A stretch of 64,000 nt of DNA from Pollenia angustigena (GCA_930367215.1 OV884056.1:251127127-251191126), one strand, 5' to 3'; positions 24,301-31,130 are shown, counted from the first letter of the stretch. Made by a program: numbers and translations. The notes: generated by a model from the sequence alone, not told the origin.

Positions 24301-24463
24301 AGAATCTAGTACTACTGGCAGCTCTTCCGATTCCAGCAACTCAACTCTACCCAGTTATGAGGTTATCAATGAAAAGAAATCCAAATCGAAAAGGCGTAAA
24401 TGTAATTCAAGTTCCTCCTCCTCAAATACAGATTCTTCCGATAATACGTCTTCGGAATCTTAA
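6174..24463 (+). CDS. TMEM26-family multi-pass membrane protein, 8 coding exons
   Basis: Exons 6174-6367, 14279-14565, 14636-14819, 14887-15041, 15102-15300, 15704-15760, 23993-24205 and 24271-24463 join in frame into 1482 nt (493 residues plus TAA). Every intron is GT-AG and splice phases agree at each junction. Residues 1-300 look like the transmembrane protein 26 family: about eight hydrophobic segments (near 14-28, 37-57, 67-84, 123-138, 151-168, 181-204, 236-260, 263-290), with landmarks WLLEFDKVERRL and LEQFLMLILIVGRWMLPKG-like stretches and a Cys cluster CCNNCCC at 227-233. The molecular role of the family is poorly known; membrane location is inferred. Residues about 300-493 are a Lys/Arg-rich then Ser-rich, probably disordered tail. 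Introns 1 and 6 are 7.9 and 8.2 kb and full of transposons; the rest are 60-403 bp. No breaks are seen, so the gene is probably functional. Confidence 0.87.
6368..6984 (+). other. Start of intron 1, nothing recognised
   Basis: AT-rich intronic sequence. Short open frames here have no family signature. Confidence 0.4.
6985..7240 (-). pseudogene. LINE reverse-transcriptase protein C-terminal scrap
   Basis: On the - strand the pattern GDAEHMFFRCD...WQNERQGVVL...GPIRPENIT resembles the C-terminal Cys/His-Trp region of non-LTR retrotransposon polyproteins. It is interrupted by stops. A similar YIDDAEH segment recurs at about 7600-7660, beyond the TIR element that follows. Confidence 0.5.
7246..7576. 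mobile_element. Short TIR element, TTA target duplication (Harbinger-like MITE)
   Basis: Ends AGCCTAGATTACACTAT and the complement ATAGTGTAATCTAGCCT, flanked on both sides by TTA (7243-7245, 7577-7579). 331 bp, no coding capacity. The 3-bp TWA duplication suggests PIF/Harbinger. Confidence 0.7.
7671..8815. mobile_element. hAT-type TIR element carrying transposase scraps
   Basis: Ends TAGGAATGAAACGATAC and complement GTATCGTTTCATCCCTA. Flanks CTAGTAAC (7663-7670) and CTTGTAAC (8816-8823) match at 7 of 8, as expected for an hAT 8-bp target duplication. Subterminal TATCGATAC motifs are abundant at both ends. The interior holds the deleted transposase relic listed separately. Confidence 0.72.
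8229..8578 (+). pseudogene. DDE transposase relic with HTH (DUF4817-like) N-terminus, internal deletion
   Basis: The N-terminal helix-turn-helix part (IEQRVKIVKTFYENGR) shifts frame and continues as a KFQQTG...HARPV segment. It then jumps directly to a GVIGPNFFENEVGQ...TVNGVRYREMITDFL segment from the catalytic half of insect Tc-like transposases. The middle of the protein, with the first catalytic Asp, is missing, and stops follow. The same jump occurs in the copy at 21.7-21.96 kb. Confidence 0.75.
8824..8950 (+). pseudogene. LINE reverse-transcriptase fragment
   Basis: The pattern MLDTKLSFIRHINIMINKTR followed by GVLAFI resembles the segment after the catalytic core in jockey/CR1-type reverse transcriptases. 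About 40 residues, open on both sides, clearly a relic. Confidence 0.6.
9127..9240 (+). repeat. Fragment of a GGGCTGTGGAGTC-type terminal repeat
   Basis: CAGGGCTGTGGAGTC followed by repeated CCGACTCCAAC-like hexamer runs, as seen at ends of short hAT-type elements. A diverged inverted counterpart lies at about 51820-51885. No partner end is nearby. Confidence 0.45.
9757..10735. repeat. Inverted repeat, ~430-bp arms
   Basis: Arms about 9757-10193 and 10297-10735. Outer ends are CTTATACCCTTTGTACACTT and its complement; inner ends read AATGAGATAGTAACATT and its complement. The right arm belongs to the TIR element at 10211-10803; the left arm is an inverted second copy of that element's interior. 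Confidence 0.75.
10211..10803. mobile_element. TIR element with ~69-bp near-perfect ends
   Basis: Ends TAATAGCCTTTTCACACTTG and complement; the first 69 bp match with one mismatch. 593 bp, non-coding. No convincing target duplication, so the superfamily is unassigned. Confidence 0.7.
10804..11639. other. Intronic, nothing recognised
   Basis: Only short open frames without family features. Confidence 0.35.
11640..13465. repeat. Foldback structure interrupted by a TIR element
   Basis: Arms about 11640-11910 and 13235-13465 mirror each other (TAATTCCATGTCAAAACGAC at the left edge, its complement at the right; GACATACGAAGATGATTTTA inside). The inner part carries the GATATACCGTTATT and GCGTAACTCAAAAACG segments also found at 57.7-59.3 kb, so this is the same family. 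Confidence 0.7.
12316..13033. mobile_element. TIR element AGGGCACTGCTACACG
   Basis: Ends AGGGCACTGCTACACGTTCA and complement, 718 bp, inserted in the foldback repeat: the uninterrupted version of the target is seen near 57835. An internal 86-bp duplication (12654 and 12740) makes overlapping open frames that are not genes. Interior GATCGCGATCCAT-like motifs recur near both ends. Confidence 0.75.
13466..14278. repeat. Dispersed repeat with ATTCGGC hairpin, end of intron 1
   Basis: The hairpin TATTCGGCTACGCCGAAT near 13523 matches the motif of the 1-3.6 kb elements. The rest resembles a degraded fly repeat (GGACCGATCTGGCTGAATTTC near 14020). No gene is seen before exon 2. Confidence 0.45.
14279..14565 (+). 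CDS. TMEM26-like exon 2
   Basis: Acceptor TTGTTTCAG|G completes the split Trp codon. Encodes FCPSVFLYLASIVPAIW through the segment ending DQLSQLLLVYI. Donor ATAG|GTATCT. Confidence 0.88.
14636..14819 (+). CDS. TMEM26-like exon 3
   Basis: After a 70-bp intron. Encodes GTAADIIEFFDSYKDE, a membrane segment and an ARRPRGGGG linker. Donor GATGA|GTAAGT. Confidence 0.87.
14887..15041 (+). CDS. TMEM26-like exon 4
   Basis: After a 67-bp intron; acceptor TTTCATAG. Encodes the Cys cluster (CCNNCCC) and a long hydrophobic region. Donor ACAT|GTAAGT. Confidence 0.87.
15102..15300 (+). CDS. TMEM26-like exon 5
   Basis: After a 60-bp intron; acceptor GGTTAAG. Encodes the last membrane segment (VIVLQLYRLYVV) and the start of the basic tail. 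Donor AAGCG|GTAAGT. Confidence 0.87.
15434..15665. mobile_element. Short palindromic TIR element in intron 5
   Basis: Ends TTCTGGTATTCGTGATCGAA and complement, with CGACTCGAAAG inner parts. Related to the better copy at 35818-36049. It fills most of the 403-bp intron. Confidence 0.65.
15704..15760 (+). CDS. TMEM26-like exon 6 (57 bp)
   Basis: Small exon found from splice sites and phase: acceptor TTTTTTTCTAG and donor AGATAA|GTAAGT. Encodes AKEYSDDEVVYKKKAKKD. It keeps the frame between exons 5 and 7. Confidence 0.8.
15761..15953 (+). other. Start of intron 6 before the nested insertions
   Basis: Intronic, no features except the 8-bp target duplication GTTGTAAC at 15946-15953. Confidence 0.5.
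16276..16575 (-). repeat. Inverted partner of the 22170-22345 segment
   Basis: Read on the - strand it matches 22170-22345 (GGTTGGGCTCCACAAGGGTT ... ATTAACTTATCTAGGCATG). This copy has an extra internal stretch (about 16370-16500), which is itself related to 17745-17935 (GTTGACGGCGA module). Confidence 0.7.
16876..17050. repeat. Fragment of the CAGCCATGTT TIR family
   Basis: CAGCCATGTTACGAATCGAG (16878) with an inverted CTCGAATTCGAATT near 17035. It is a degraded relative of the complete 156-bp element at 46546-46701. Confidence 0.5.
17430..17717 (+). pseudogene. 5' part of second transposase-carrying hAT-type relic
   Basis: Matches 7915-8350 of the first copy (GAGACCACTTTAATTTACCA, CACATCGTGATTTTTTTGGT, TTTCCACAATC). 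It breaks at 17717, where another TIR element begins, and resumes at 21737. Confidence 0.68.
17933..17937. repeat. Transib target-site duplication, left (CGACG)
   Basis: Identical to 21286-21290. The 5-bp CGNCG pattern is the known preference of Transib insertions. Confidence 0.9.
17938..17975 (+). repeat. Transib left TIR, RSS-like
   Basis: Heptamer CACAGTG (17938-17944), 22-bp spacer, nonamer-like GCAAAAATC (17967-17975; 7 of 9 match to ACAAAAACC). Confidence 0.85.
18257..20260 (-). CDS. Transib transposase (RAG1-core-like), 667 aa, intact
   Basis: DDE-type transposase of the Transib superfamily, the group from which the RAG1 recombinase core derives; it is expected to nick and hairpin DNA at CAC-starting ends. 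The ATG at 20258-20260 is chosen as the first Met; the frame is open 16 codons further upstream without an ATG. Numbered from this Met, Asp276 lies in KWGCDGSSGQS, Asp383 in TMVDGKVVN and Glu586/587 in IGELSEEAQES: the candidate catalytic triad. Zinc ligands typical of Transib/RAG1 are visible: Cys399-X2-Cys402 (SCPICKK) and His564-X4-His569 (TVHKILAHG). WKNPRPSS, SRVRQNEDLF and SSDPLISSLR are further family landmarks. Length is normal for the family and there is no stop or frameshift. A basic AT-hook-like RGAKGRPKK near residue 97 may aid DNA binding. No PHD or RING domain is present. Confidence 0.93.
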   Translation of the reverse strand: MALNNFKLFELFRKSTTPNFFTEAALEELDSLYGNIERSEIIKNNFYLIYANIKAKWVKSNRTIQNFNSKYEDWLNEDTILDILAVDKPTTSTRGAKGRPKKSIEECSIFTRKRKLADATNDLTTKQLSEALSIKFTKDSERVRSHITKSVADASPLRLKRIKESIPTPTNAHIKKYGSEEALALFMDLELSKEKYEKLRASLTRHGADVLPGYKHITQAKINSRPLHTEFTEVSAKANLQDLMGHTAKRLLESLPENEVKILPEKLTLISKWGCDGSSGQSVYKQRISSDDATISDGNMFMASVVPLRLKSDVSLHWKNPRPSSVHYCRPIMFQFARESAELIRTTVKDIEEQISKIKPTKLQIGEGKYIECNYEFHLTMVDGKVVNELTGTTSTMSCPICKKSQKNFGNLNDSTNEENYEYGMSPLHARIRCMEFLLKLAYTLPQEEENFDENTSIKDKEKIRKKQIQDAFFKQVGLKVDCPKHGYGNSNDGNTSRRFFENDEAVTRITGIDNQIVKRLGTILDVLNCKENVNSTKYGEYASKTASLLAEMYPQKKLTPTVHKILAHGKDIIEYQSLPIGELSEEAQESLNKFYKKYRLQNTFKASRVRQNEDLFNMLAASSDPLISSLRHVKSRIELENNYSLEMVSLLDIPSLTNCDEYFTEN
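20345..20641. repeat. 148-bp tandem duplication upstream of the Transib gene
   Basis: Two copies (20345-20492, 20493-20641) beginning TTTGCAATATATAGGCTTAT and ending AGTCAATATTGTTCTTGACC, with about 5% differences. It lies in the 1-kb region between the transposase start and the right end, where a promoter would be. Confidence 0.88.
21247..21285 (-). repeat. Transib right TIR, RSS-like
   Basis: Reading inward on the - strand: heptamer CACAGTA, 23-bp spacer, nonamer-like GCAAAAATC (21247-21255). Positions 1-6 and GCGCC after the heptamer match the left end. Confidence 0.85.
21286..21290. repeat. Transib target-site duplication, right (CGACG)
   Basis: Perfect match to 17933-17937. Confidence 0.9.
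21737..22162 (+). pseudogene. 3' part of second transposase relic, same internal deletion
   Basis: Encodes IVRKFQQTGSVGNGKTYVHA, then RPVRSAAGSVIGPNFFENEV and VNGVRYRDMITDFLYPEIEE before a stop. The jump from the N-terminal to the catalytic half is at the same place as in the copy at 8.2-8.6 kb. The segment ends with CTCGTATCGTTTCATCCCT, the same terminus as the first copy. Confidence 0.75.
22170..22345 (+). repeat. Segment inverted relative to 16276-16575
   Basis: GGTTGGGCTCCACAAGGGTT to TTAACTTATCTAGGCATG. It lacks the inner module seen in the partner, so the partner probably acquired it later. Confidence 0.65.
22737..23992 (+). other. Rest of intron 6, nothing recognised
   Basis: No repeat ends, coding signal or RNA gene seen. 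Confidence 0.45.
23993..24205 (+). CDS. TMEM26-like exon 7
   Basis: Acceptor CCAATCGACAG, donor AGAAA|GTAAG. Encodes a Lys/Arg/Ser-rich, low-complexity tail with KKGKKSKRDRSKSP. It joins exon 6 in phase across the 8.2-kb intron. Confidence 0.82.
24271..24463 (+). CDS. TMEM26-like exon 8 (last)
   Basis: After a 65-bp intron with acceptor CTTCTTTCAG. Encodes a Ser-rich acidic/basic tail ending DNTSSES and the TAA at 24461-24463. Confidence 0.83.
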
Positions 24464-24888
24464 ATCATTATGTCTTGGAAAAAAACTCTTCAAATAAGTG
24501 TTTTACTCATTTTGTATTGGTAAAAATCTCTTTTAGTATAGGAGATTTAAATTTTGTCTTAAAACCGTTTAATACTTTTAATAGTTTTTCAAACGGTTTA
24601 AATTAAATTTTTGTATTGAAATAAGAAAAAAAAACTAATATTTGTAATTTTGAAAAACGCAGATTAGCGTAAGATTGGTATTATTAAAAAAATTTTGCTA
24701 ATAATTATATTTTGTATTATCTATTAATCGAAAAATTAATTTTTGTAACAAACGAAGTAAAAATACATAAAACATATTTATGGGAATGATGTAAATAAAT
24801 GAAAGCAAAATGGGCAATGACCGATGTAATTTTTTTAATTATTATGACCCAAGTGCTATTTTCAACGGTTTAAAATATTTTTGAGAAT
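24464..24888 (+). terminator. 3' UTR and candidate poly(A) signal of the TMEM26-like gene
   Basis: AT-rich sequence downstream of the stop codon. A canonical AATAAA lies at 24794-24799, about 330 bp after the stop. The true cleavage site is unproven. Confidence 0.45.
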
Positions 24889-25818
24889 AGGTCTGTCTGG
24901 GTACTTTTCCAGTAGCAAATACTCAGGAAATTTTTTTGGGAGAGTAAGACCAATATTACTCTATCGGCTGAAAAAATCTCAAAAAGTACGCAGACAGTAT
25001 CCAGTGAAATCTTGCAAGAAAACAGCTGATCGGTGTGTAAACAATTGAAATAACAAAGCAAAAGAATTTTAGCATATGTGTACGCAAAATTGAATTCTCG
25101 AGGTAAATTAAAAAATTATTAATTAAAGTGAAGCTTAAAAAGTGTTGTAAATTAAAAAACTTGTTTATTACACTGTTATTAATTTGCTAAGTTCAATTTC
25201 TTCTTAGTTTTTAGTTTTATTTGTCGGATTTTTTATAAAACTTCTTTTGCTTACATTGCCTAACATAGTGCCGGCTTACAATGGGAAAAAATAATGAAAT
25301 GCCCAATACAGTGCCCTTCAACAGCTTGACAACGGAGAAAAATAATTTGGATGTGAAGTGCTCGCCAGGAACACAATTCCAAATACTCGCCTCTTCAATT
25401 GCAAAGTTTGTCCCACAAAGTTCTGCTGGTTCTATCGGTTCTGCCATCTCCACTCCACTTACGCCACGGTCGCACTGTATATTTGGACGTTTCTAGCATG
25501 AAGTAAAATGTTTTGTTTATTATAATTTATTATAAACGTTAAAAATCAACATAATTCTAACTACTTACCTCTGCCATTGTTAAATTTCAATTTTTATTTT
25601 CATTTCACAAAAACTTTTTTATTCAAACAGCTTTTCAAACTAATTGCAAAATCTTGCAAGCGGAAATTTCTCCGGTAACATTTTGCAAGTTCTCTAACTT
25701 CCAACTGTCAAAAAATTCTCTTTTTGGCTCTCTCGCTGCAAGAGATTTGGAGTACGCAGACAACATTTTGCAAGATTTTGCAACATTTTGCGCAAAATAT
25801 GTGTACGCAGACAGACCT
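24889..25818. mobile_element. TIR element or gene-flanking inverted pair, AGGTCTGTCTG
   Basis: Ends AGGTCTGTCTGGGTAC and complement of AGGTCTGTCTGCGTAC, with AAT on both sides (24886-24888, 25819-25821). Further GTACGCAGAC copies lie just inside (24987, 25753). The small two-exon gene on the - strand sits between them. Confidence 0.6.
25217..25577 (-). CDS. Unrecognised small single-pass membrane protein, two exons
   Basis: Coding exons 25569-25577 (ATG GCA GAG) and 25217-25492 join in frame to 94 residues plus TAA. The 76-bp intron has GTAAGTAG at its donor and CATGCTAG at its acceptor. The start context is AACATGG. The protein has an acidic N-terminal half (MAEPIEPAELCG), a hydrophobic segment near residues 65-80 (LLKGTVLGISLFFPIV) and a basic C-terminus (CKQKKFYKKSDK). 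AAATAAAA overlaps the stop as a possible poly(A) signal. A GTAAGC inside the last exon could be an alternative donor, but no following exon was found. I do not recognise the family. The segment is more GC-rich than its flanks and lies inside an inverted-repeat pair, so it may be a host gene, a captured gene or a transposon gene. Confidence 0.55.
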
Positions 25819-25835
25819 AATAATTCTGCAGAGAC

Positions 25836-26395
25836 TAGGGATGCCAATCGGGATTGATTTTAGAAAATCCCGGGATTCGGGATAAACAACACTTTTTTTT
25901 TATTTATTTATGAATTTTCAAAAGTTATTATATATATAACAAGGCGAATTCATCCCAGGTAATCTCGGTACTACAACAAGTACAACTCGTACAAAAACCA
26001 CAAGCAATTTGTTTTTGTAAAATCATTGTACAATGTCAAAAACATAAACAAAGATATTAAAGAGAATAAACAAAATTTTGACATCCAACAGTGATTTTAG
26101 CTAATATCAGCCAACAGAGCTTTTAAGACCACCTGTAATAAATTCGCCTTGATATATAACATATATTTAAAAAAAAGAAAAATAAGAATTATTAAAATAA
26201 AAAATACAACTCAAATATAATTTTTAATATTTTTTTTTTTGTATAGAGTATAAAAATTCAATAAAAACGAAAATGTTTGTGCACAAAAGTTGATATATTA
26301 AAAATCCCGTGATTTTTAAAAATAAATCCCGAGATTCGGGATTTATCAATCTCGAAAAATCCCGGGATTTCGGGATTTCCCGTTTGGCATCCCTA
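25836..26395. mobile_element. hAT-type TIR element, 560 bp, with perfect 8-bp duplication
   Basis: Ends TAGGGATGCCAATCGGGA and complement of TAGGGATGCCAAACGGGA, flanked by GCAGAGAC (25828-25835, 26396-26403). Subterminal CCCGGGATTCGGGAT runs are present. No transposase; same family as the outer element in intron 6. It holds the next entry. Confidence 0.85.
25940..26151. mobile_element. Nested 212-bp TIR element CAAGGCGAATT
   Basis: Ends CAAGGCGAATTCATCCCAGG and complement (AATTCGCCTTG), with perfect ATATATAA duplications (25932-25939, 26152-26159). Inserted inside the 560-bp hAT-type element. A close inverted copy is at 62019-62164. Confidence 0.82.
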
Positions 26396-26596
26396 GCAGA
26401 GACTATATGGTAAATGTGAATCATCACTTGGTCGTACTCAATTCGGTTTCAGAGAGGCAATGGGCACCAGGGAAGCTCTGTTTTGCATCCAGGTCCTGGT
26501 ACAGAATTGCAAAGACGTACAAAAAGATGTTTTTCTTTGCTTTATCGTTTACGAAAAAGCTTTTGACAGAGTGCAGCACGATAAATTGATAGATAT

Positions 26597-27384
26597 CAGT
26601 GATGCCAACTTAGTGCTTCTGGCACTATTTATGGTGCTTTTTGATGCCTCAAAACGCCAAAATTGTATCCATAGTGCCAAACTAAGAAAAAGCTCTAGCT
26701 TCGTGCTTTTTCAATTTTTCGTTTGTGCCTTTAGTGCTTTTTTCAATTTTTAGTTTATTCTACCATTTTTTAAAACTTCGATTATATAGAGGATGATTTA
26801 GAGGAGATTTGCTATTTGGGGCACAATTTTGAGAAAGCCTGTAAAGATTTTAAGTTTTCAAATGATAAAAGAAAGCATTCGTTTTACCAAAAACTTTATT
26901 TACGAGGTAAGAGCTAGGCTTCCTAGCAATTTGGAAATTTTACAAAACGTTTCACTTTTTAGCGTTGACAACATATTTAGTTATCGTAATAAGAACGATG
27001 TATTTGTTTGCGGTCAACATTTTTTTAAGATGTAGACACTGTTTCAAAAATAGAAAATGGCTTGAAAAATATATAACAATGATTTGGATGATATTATTTT
27101 TATTAAAGATAATAATAATACATATAAAAATGATTATATACAAATGGAAATATATTTAATATTTAATTTACATAAAAATGGTGCCCCATCAACGTCGTCG
27201 CCTTTTTTTAAATTTTGGAGTGTATATAATATTCGGCACAGCCGAATGCAACTTGTTTTGTGTTTAATTAAATTGTAAAAATGGCTTTGTGCTTTTTTAC
27301 GCTTTTTTTTGTTAGAAATAGTGCTTTTTAGTGCTTTTTTAAAATTGTAAAGTGCTTTTTGCTCTCAAAAAGTTGGCATCACTG
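26597..27384. mobile_element. hAT-type TIR element inserted in the LINE, 788 bp
   Basis: Ends CAGTGATGCCAACTT and complement AAGTTGGCATCACTG. Flanks ATAGATAT (26589-26596) and ATATGTAT (27385-27392) match at 6 of 8. Removing the element plus one flank restores the LINE frame (LIDI then LKKL). It also contains an ATTCGGCACAGCCGAAT hairpin at 27228. Confidence 0.82.
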
Positions 27385-27904
27385 ATATGTATACTTAAAA
27401 AATTACATATTGACGAGAAAGACATACGCTGTATCAAGAACCTGTATTGGAGACAAACAGCAGAAGTTCGTAGTACTGACTTAAGAACAAATTATATCCC
27501 TATAAACAGAGGAGTTCGGCAAGGGTGCATTCTGTCTCCTCTTCTTTTTAACGTCTATTCTGATGTTATCTTTCAAGAAGCTCTTGGTACGATAGAAGCA
27601 GGCATCAAAGTCAATGGACAATTCATCAATAACATAAGATACGCAGATGACACAACTATCATAGCAGATAATATGCTAGATCTTCAGACAAGTACAAAGT
27701 GTTAATCAGCAAAGTAATAACTTTGGATTAAACCTTAATATCCAGAAAAACAATTCATGATAGTAAGCCATTCGAAAATACAATATACAAACGCCACTCT
27801 ATCGATTAACAATCAACAAATTGAAAGAGTTAACAGATTTTTATACCTTGGCTCAATGTTACACGAAGACTGGGACAGCTATGCAGAAATCAAAAGAGTT
27901 CGAA

Positions 27905-29682
27905 GAGAGTGGCAACTTTACAGATCCCCACAACTTAAGAATTTATTAAAAGAGTGCACAAAAAGGCTAAAAACGTTACTGCAGAATCAGAAAACGGCTT
28001 CTCTAGAAAAATATCTAAAGGAACTTGATGCAACTCCTCAATCTGAATACTCATTATGGCGTGCAGCTAGAAATCTAAAAAGGCCAGTTATATTCAAGCC
28101 ACCATTAAGAAACTTGAATGGTAGTTGGGCAAGAAACGATACATCTCACAATCAAATTTGAGATAAGAGAAATCGAAAAGGCTATTTGTGGCTTAAACAC
28201 TAAGAAGGCACCTGGTATTGATAAGATCAGTAATAAAAAGAGCTACCTCGCATAGCAAAGAAAATTATTCTTTTTATTTTTAATGCTATTTTACGCCTTG
28301 AATACTATCCTTAAAAATGGAAGGTTTCTTTAGTTACCATGATACCAAAGCCAGGTAAAGATCATACAAAAGTTGAGTCTTATAGGCCTATTAGCTTATT
28401 ATCAAATATGCCAAAGCTGTTTGAGAAATTATTAGTTTCAAAATTAACACCGATTTTAAGTGAAAATAGATGTATTCCAAACCATCAATCGGATTTAGAA
28501 GAAAACACAGCATAATTGAACAGACTCATCGAATAGTAAATATCATAAGAAAAGCATTTGAAAAAAAAATATTGCTCAGCGCTCTTCATCGATGTTTCGC
28601 AAGCTTTTGATAAAGTCTGGCATGATGGCTTATTACATAAATTGAAGCAAAATTTACCAGCAAACACACACAAGCTGTTAGAAAGCTACTTAGTCGGTCG
28701 TCAATTTATTATAAAAGAAGGAAATTTCTTAAGTTCACCTCAGCCAATTGGCGCTGGAGTCCCACAAGGCAGCATCCTGGGCCCTCTATTATACTTGATT
28801 TATACTTCGTACATGCCAACAAACAACTACACCCAAACTTCAACATTTGCAGACGTTACAGCTTTTCTAGCGTCCACGAAAACCGTTATGAAGCATCTCG
28901 TTACTTACAGCATCATATATTTCAACTAGAAATATGGTTAAGACAATGGAGGATAATCGTCAATGAGGAAAAATGCGTACATGATACATTCACCTTGCGC
29001 CGGGAATCTTGCTCCCCTATTACAATTAATAATCAAATAATTCCTCAACATTCGCATGTTAAATATCTCGGTATACATCTGGATCGGCGATTAACGTGGA
29101 AATGCCATATAGAGGCAAAATTAACTCAAATAAAACTAAAAGCCATTCAAATCCATTGGCTTATTGGAAGAAATTCTGTCCTTAGTCTCGATTGTAAGCT
29201 TCTACTTTACAACTCTATCTTAAAGCCTATATGGTGCTACAGTATTCAGCTATGGGGCACTGCCTCGGCCTCTAATATCGAAAAAATTCAAAGGCGCCAA
29301 AATAAACTTCTTCGAATAATCACAGCCGCTCCCTGGTATGTTAAAAACTCAAACATTCATAAGGATCTCAATGTGCCATTAGTAAAAACTATTATAACAA
29401 AATATGCAGTAAAATATTTAAAAAGGCTTGAACAACACCCAAATCCACTAGCTCTAAATATTTTACATCATGGCGGCCACACTCGCTTTAGAAGAAGAGA
29501 CACTGCAGCACTTACCCAATTAGATGAGCGACAAACACCCGTGATGAAGAAAATTTTTGTCTGGCACTGGCAGGACATAAAATAACGTATTAGGTTAAGA
29601 TTTGATTAATTATTGTTAGTTCATATTTAATATATGAAGATTCAATAAATAAATAATGAGAAAAAAAAATAAAAAATAAAAA
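27905..29682 (+). pseudogene. Jockey-like LINE, 5'-truncated and mutated, with poly(A) tail
   Basis: Inserted in the RTE-like LINE. Reverse-transcriptase landmarks in order: GLNTKKAPGIDKIS (about 28190), ESYRPISLLSNMPKLFEKLL (about 28370), FIDVSQAFDKVWHDGLLHKL (about 28585), GVPQGSILGPLLYLIYTSYM (about 28757), and a damaged catalytic box reading FADVTAF instead of FADDTA (about 28845). Then come HVKYLGIHLDRRLTWKCHIE and a C-terminal region ending HWQDIK at 29585. Frameshifts and stops lie near 28155, 28253, 28308 and 28495. A 3' UTR with AATAAATAAATAATGAG is followed by an A-rich tail (29660-29682). Confidence 0.85.
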
Positions 29683-30163
29683 GACGAATAGAAATAGCTA
29701 GATCCACATACACGAAATATCATAAAATTCTAGCAAGTCGAGAAATTAACTTATCCCTTCGTCTTCGTTTCATGAAATGCTATGTTTGGTCGGTGCTCTT
29801 GTATGGTTGGAAACTTGGACACTAAAAATAACCACAATGAATAGACTTGAAGCTTTTGAGGTGTGGTGTTTTCGTAGGCTCCTAAGAATTTCGTGGATTG
29901 ATCGAGTTTCTAATGCTGAAGTCCTTAGAAGAATAAGAACTGTGCGTGAGCTGTTAAAATGCATCAAAAGACGCAAAACTTCATATTTTGGACATATTGT
30001 ACGCGGTGGAAAATATGAACTCCTACAATTAATAGTGGAAGGCCGTATTGAAGGAAGAAGAGGCATGGGTCGAAAGCAGATGTCATGGCTACGGAATATT
30101 AGAGATTGGACGGGGCTGAGAACCATTGGCGATTTAATACACACAGCGAGAAGAGTTTTGTAG

Positions 30164-30740
30164 CATAGTCAATGATATTATTTAAAACCTTATATAATAA
30201 GTTACATTAAATTATATGTAAACATGCATGTCATCACTTATATCCAGTAATGGATTGGTAATAAAAGAAGAAGATTTGTTTTAACGAAGGACAAAAAATA
30301 TTGCTATTAGAATATATTCGAGAACTTTTATTTTTTCTCACATATCAATGACCCACCCTAATATATGTACTTTCACCCTTTGTGGTACACATGAGTCTAG
30401 CTAGACCTTTTTTTAATGTGTTTTGTATAGAAAATCAAAACAGGCATAAGCCGGAGGGTTAAACGACGAAATAATGTTCAGCCTTTATGATCTCTACTAA
30501 ATAAGCCACAACACCTTTGAGAAGACGAAAATATGCCAAAAAGCAAGAACATTTGTTTATAAGTACATGCACTGATTGTTGCAGGTTAGAATTACTTCTT
30601 AAGTGTCGCCCAATAGATGGCACCTTCACTCCTTCTTATGGTCATCGAACAAATAAATGCATGGAACTAATCAATATTATCTTTTTATATTCTTCAACAC
30701 AGGTTGAAAGGGTACATATAAATAAGTCTGTCTCTTCGTT
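30164..30740. other. LINE 3' end and unassigned sequence
   Basis: The LINE probably ends near 30270 (GTAATAAAAGAAGAAG). Beyond it nothing is recognised. Confidence 0.4.
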
Positions 30741-31130
30741 TGTAATATTTTAATTACAGTTGATTTAACGATGTCCATCTGTGTATGTTGAAATTGGTTT
30801 TCCGAAGACAACAAAAATAATGGTGACAAGATTGTTATATATTAATGTCCGTCCGGAAGGACATTCGTTAATTGCAGAAAACCACAATTGCCTCCAATTT
30901 TTGTCGTACAATTCCCTGTTGTTGTTACTGTTTTATATCCAAACCACAAAAGTGGAGAGGCCGTAGACCCAACTTTAAGTATACCGATCGACTCAGAATC
31001 TCGTCCAGCTGGCTGGTTGTCCATGTTAACCTTGTGTGCAAAGTACAGGAGATAATTTGTTGTATTTGTATGGGAGCTATGTACAAATATGGACAGATTC
31101 CATTAAAATATGACAAGATGACTTTGATTG
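30741..31130. repeat. Dispersed fly repeat, copy 1 (CGTCCGGAAGG / CCGATCGACTC type)
   Basis: Shares AAGTATACCGATCGACTC, CTGGCTGGTTGTCCATGTTA and GTGTGCAAAGTACAGGAG-like segments with copies near 37.9, 42.8, 47.0 and 62.5 kb. Non-coding. Confidence 0.6.

Larger units (their letters stand above)
26404..30163 (+). pseudogene. RTE-like LINE reverse transcriptase, split by two insertions
   Basis: Three pieces, 26404-26596, 27393-27904 and about 29683-30163, form one degraded reverse transcriptase. The first has QFGFREAMGTREALFCIQV and YEKAFDRVQHDKL; the second has RGVRQGCILSPLLFNVYS and the catalytic IRYADDTTIIA; the third has RLEAFEVWCFRRLLRISWID and GRRGMGRKQMSW, typical C-terminal motifs of RTE/CFDP2-type elements. 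Frameshifts lie near 27700-27757 and near 29800. The endonuclease domain is missing (5' truncation at the hAT-type element). Clade assignment is from memory of motifs. Confidence 0.8.

Noticed and set aside
25281..25496. 71-codon + strand frame
   Set aside because: Antisense shadow of the spliced - strand small gene, which has splice sites, a start context and a membrane segment; the + frame has none.
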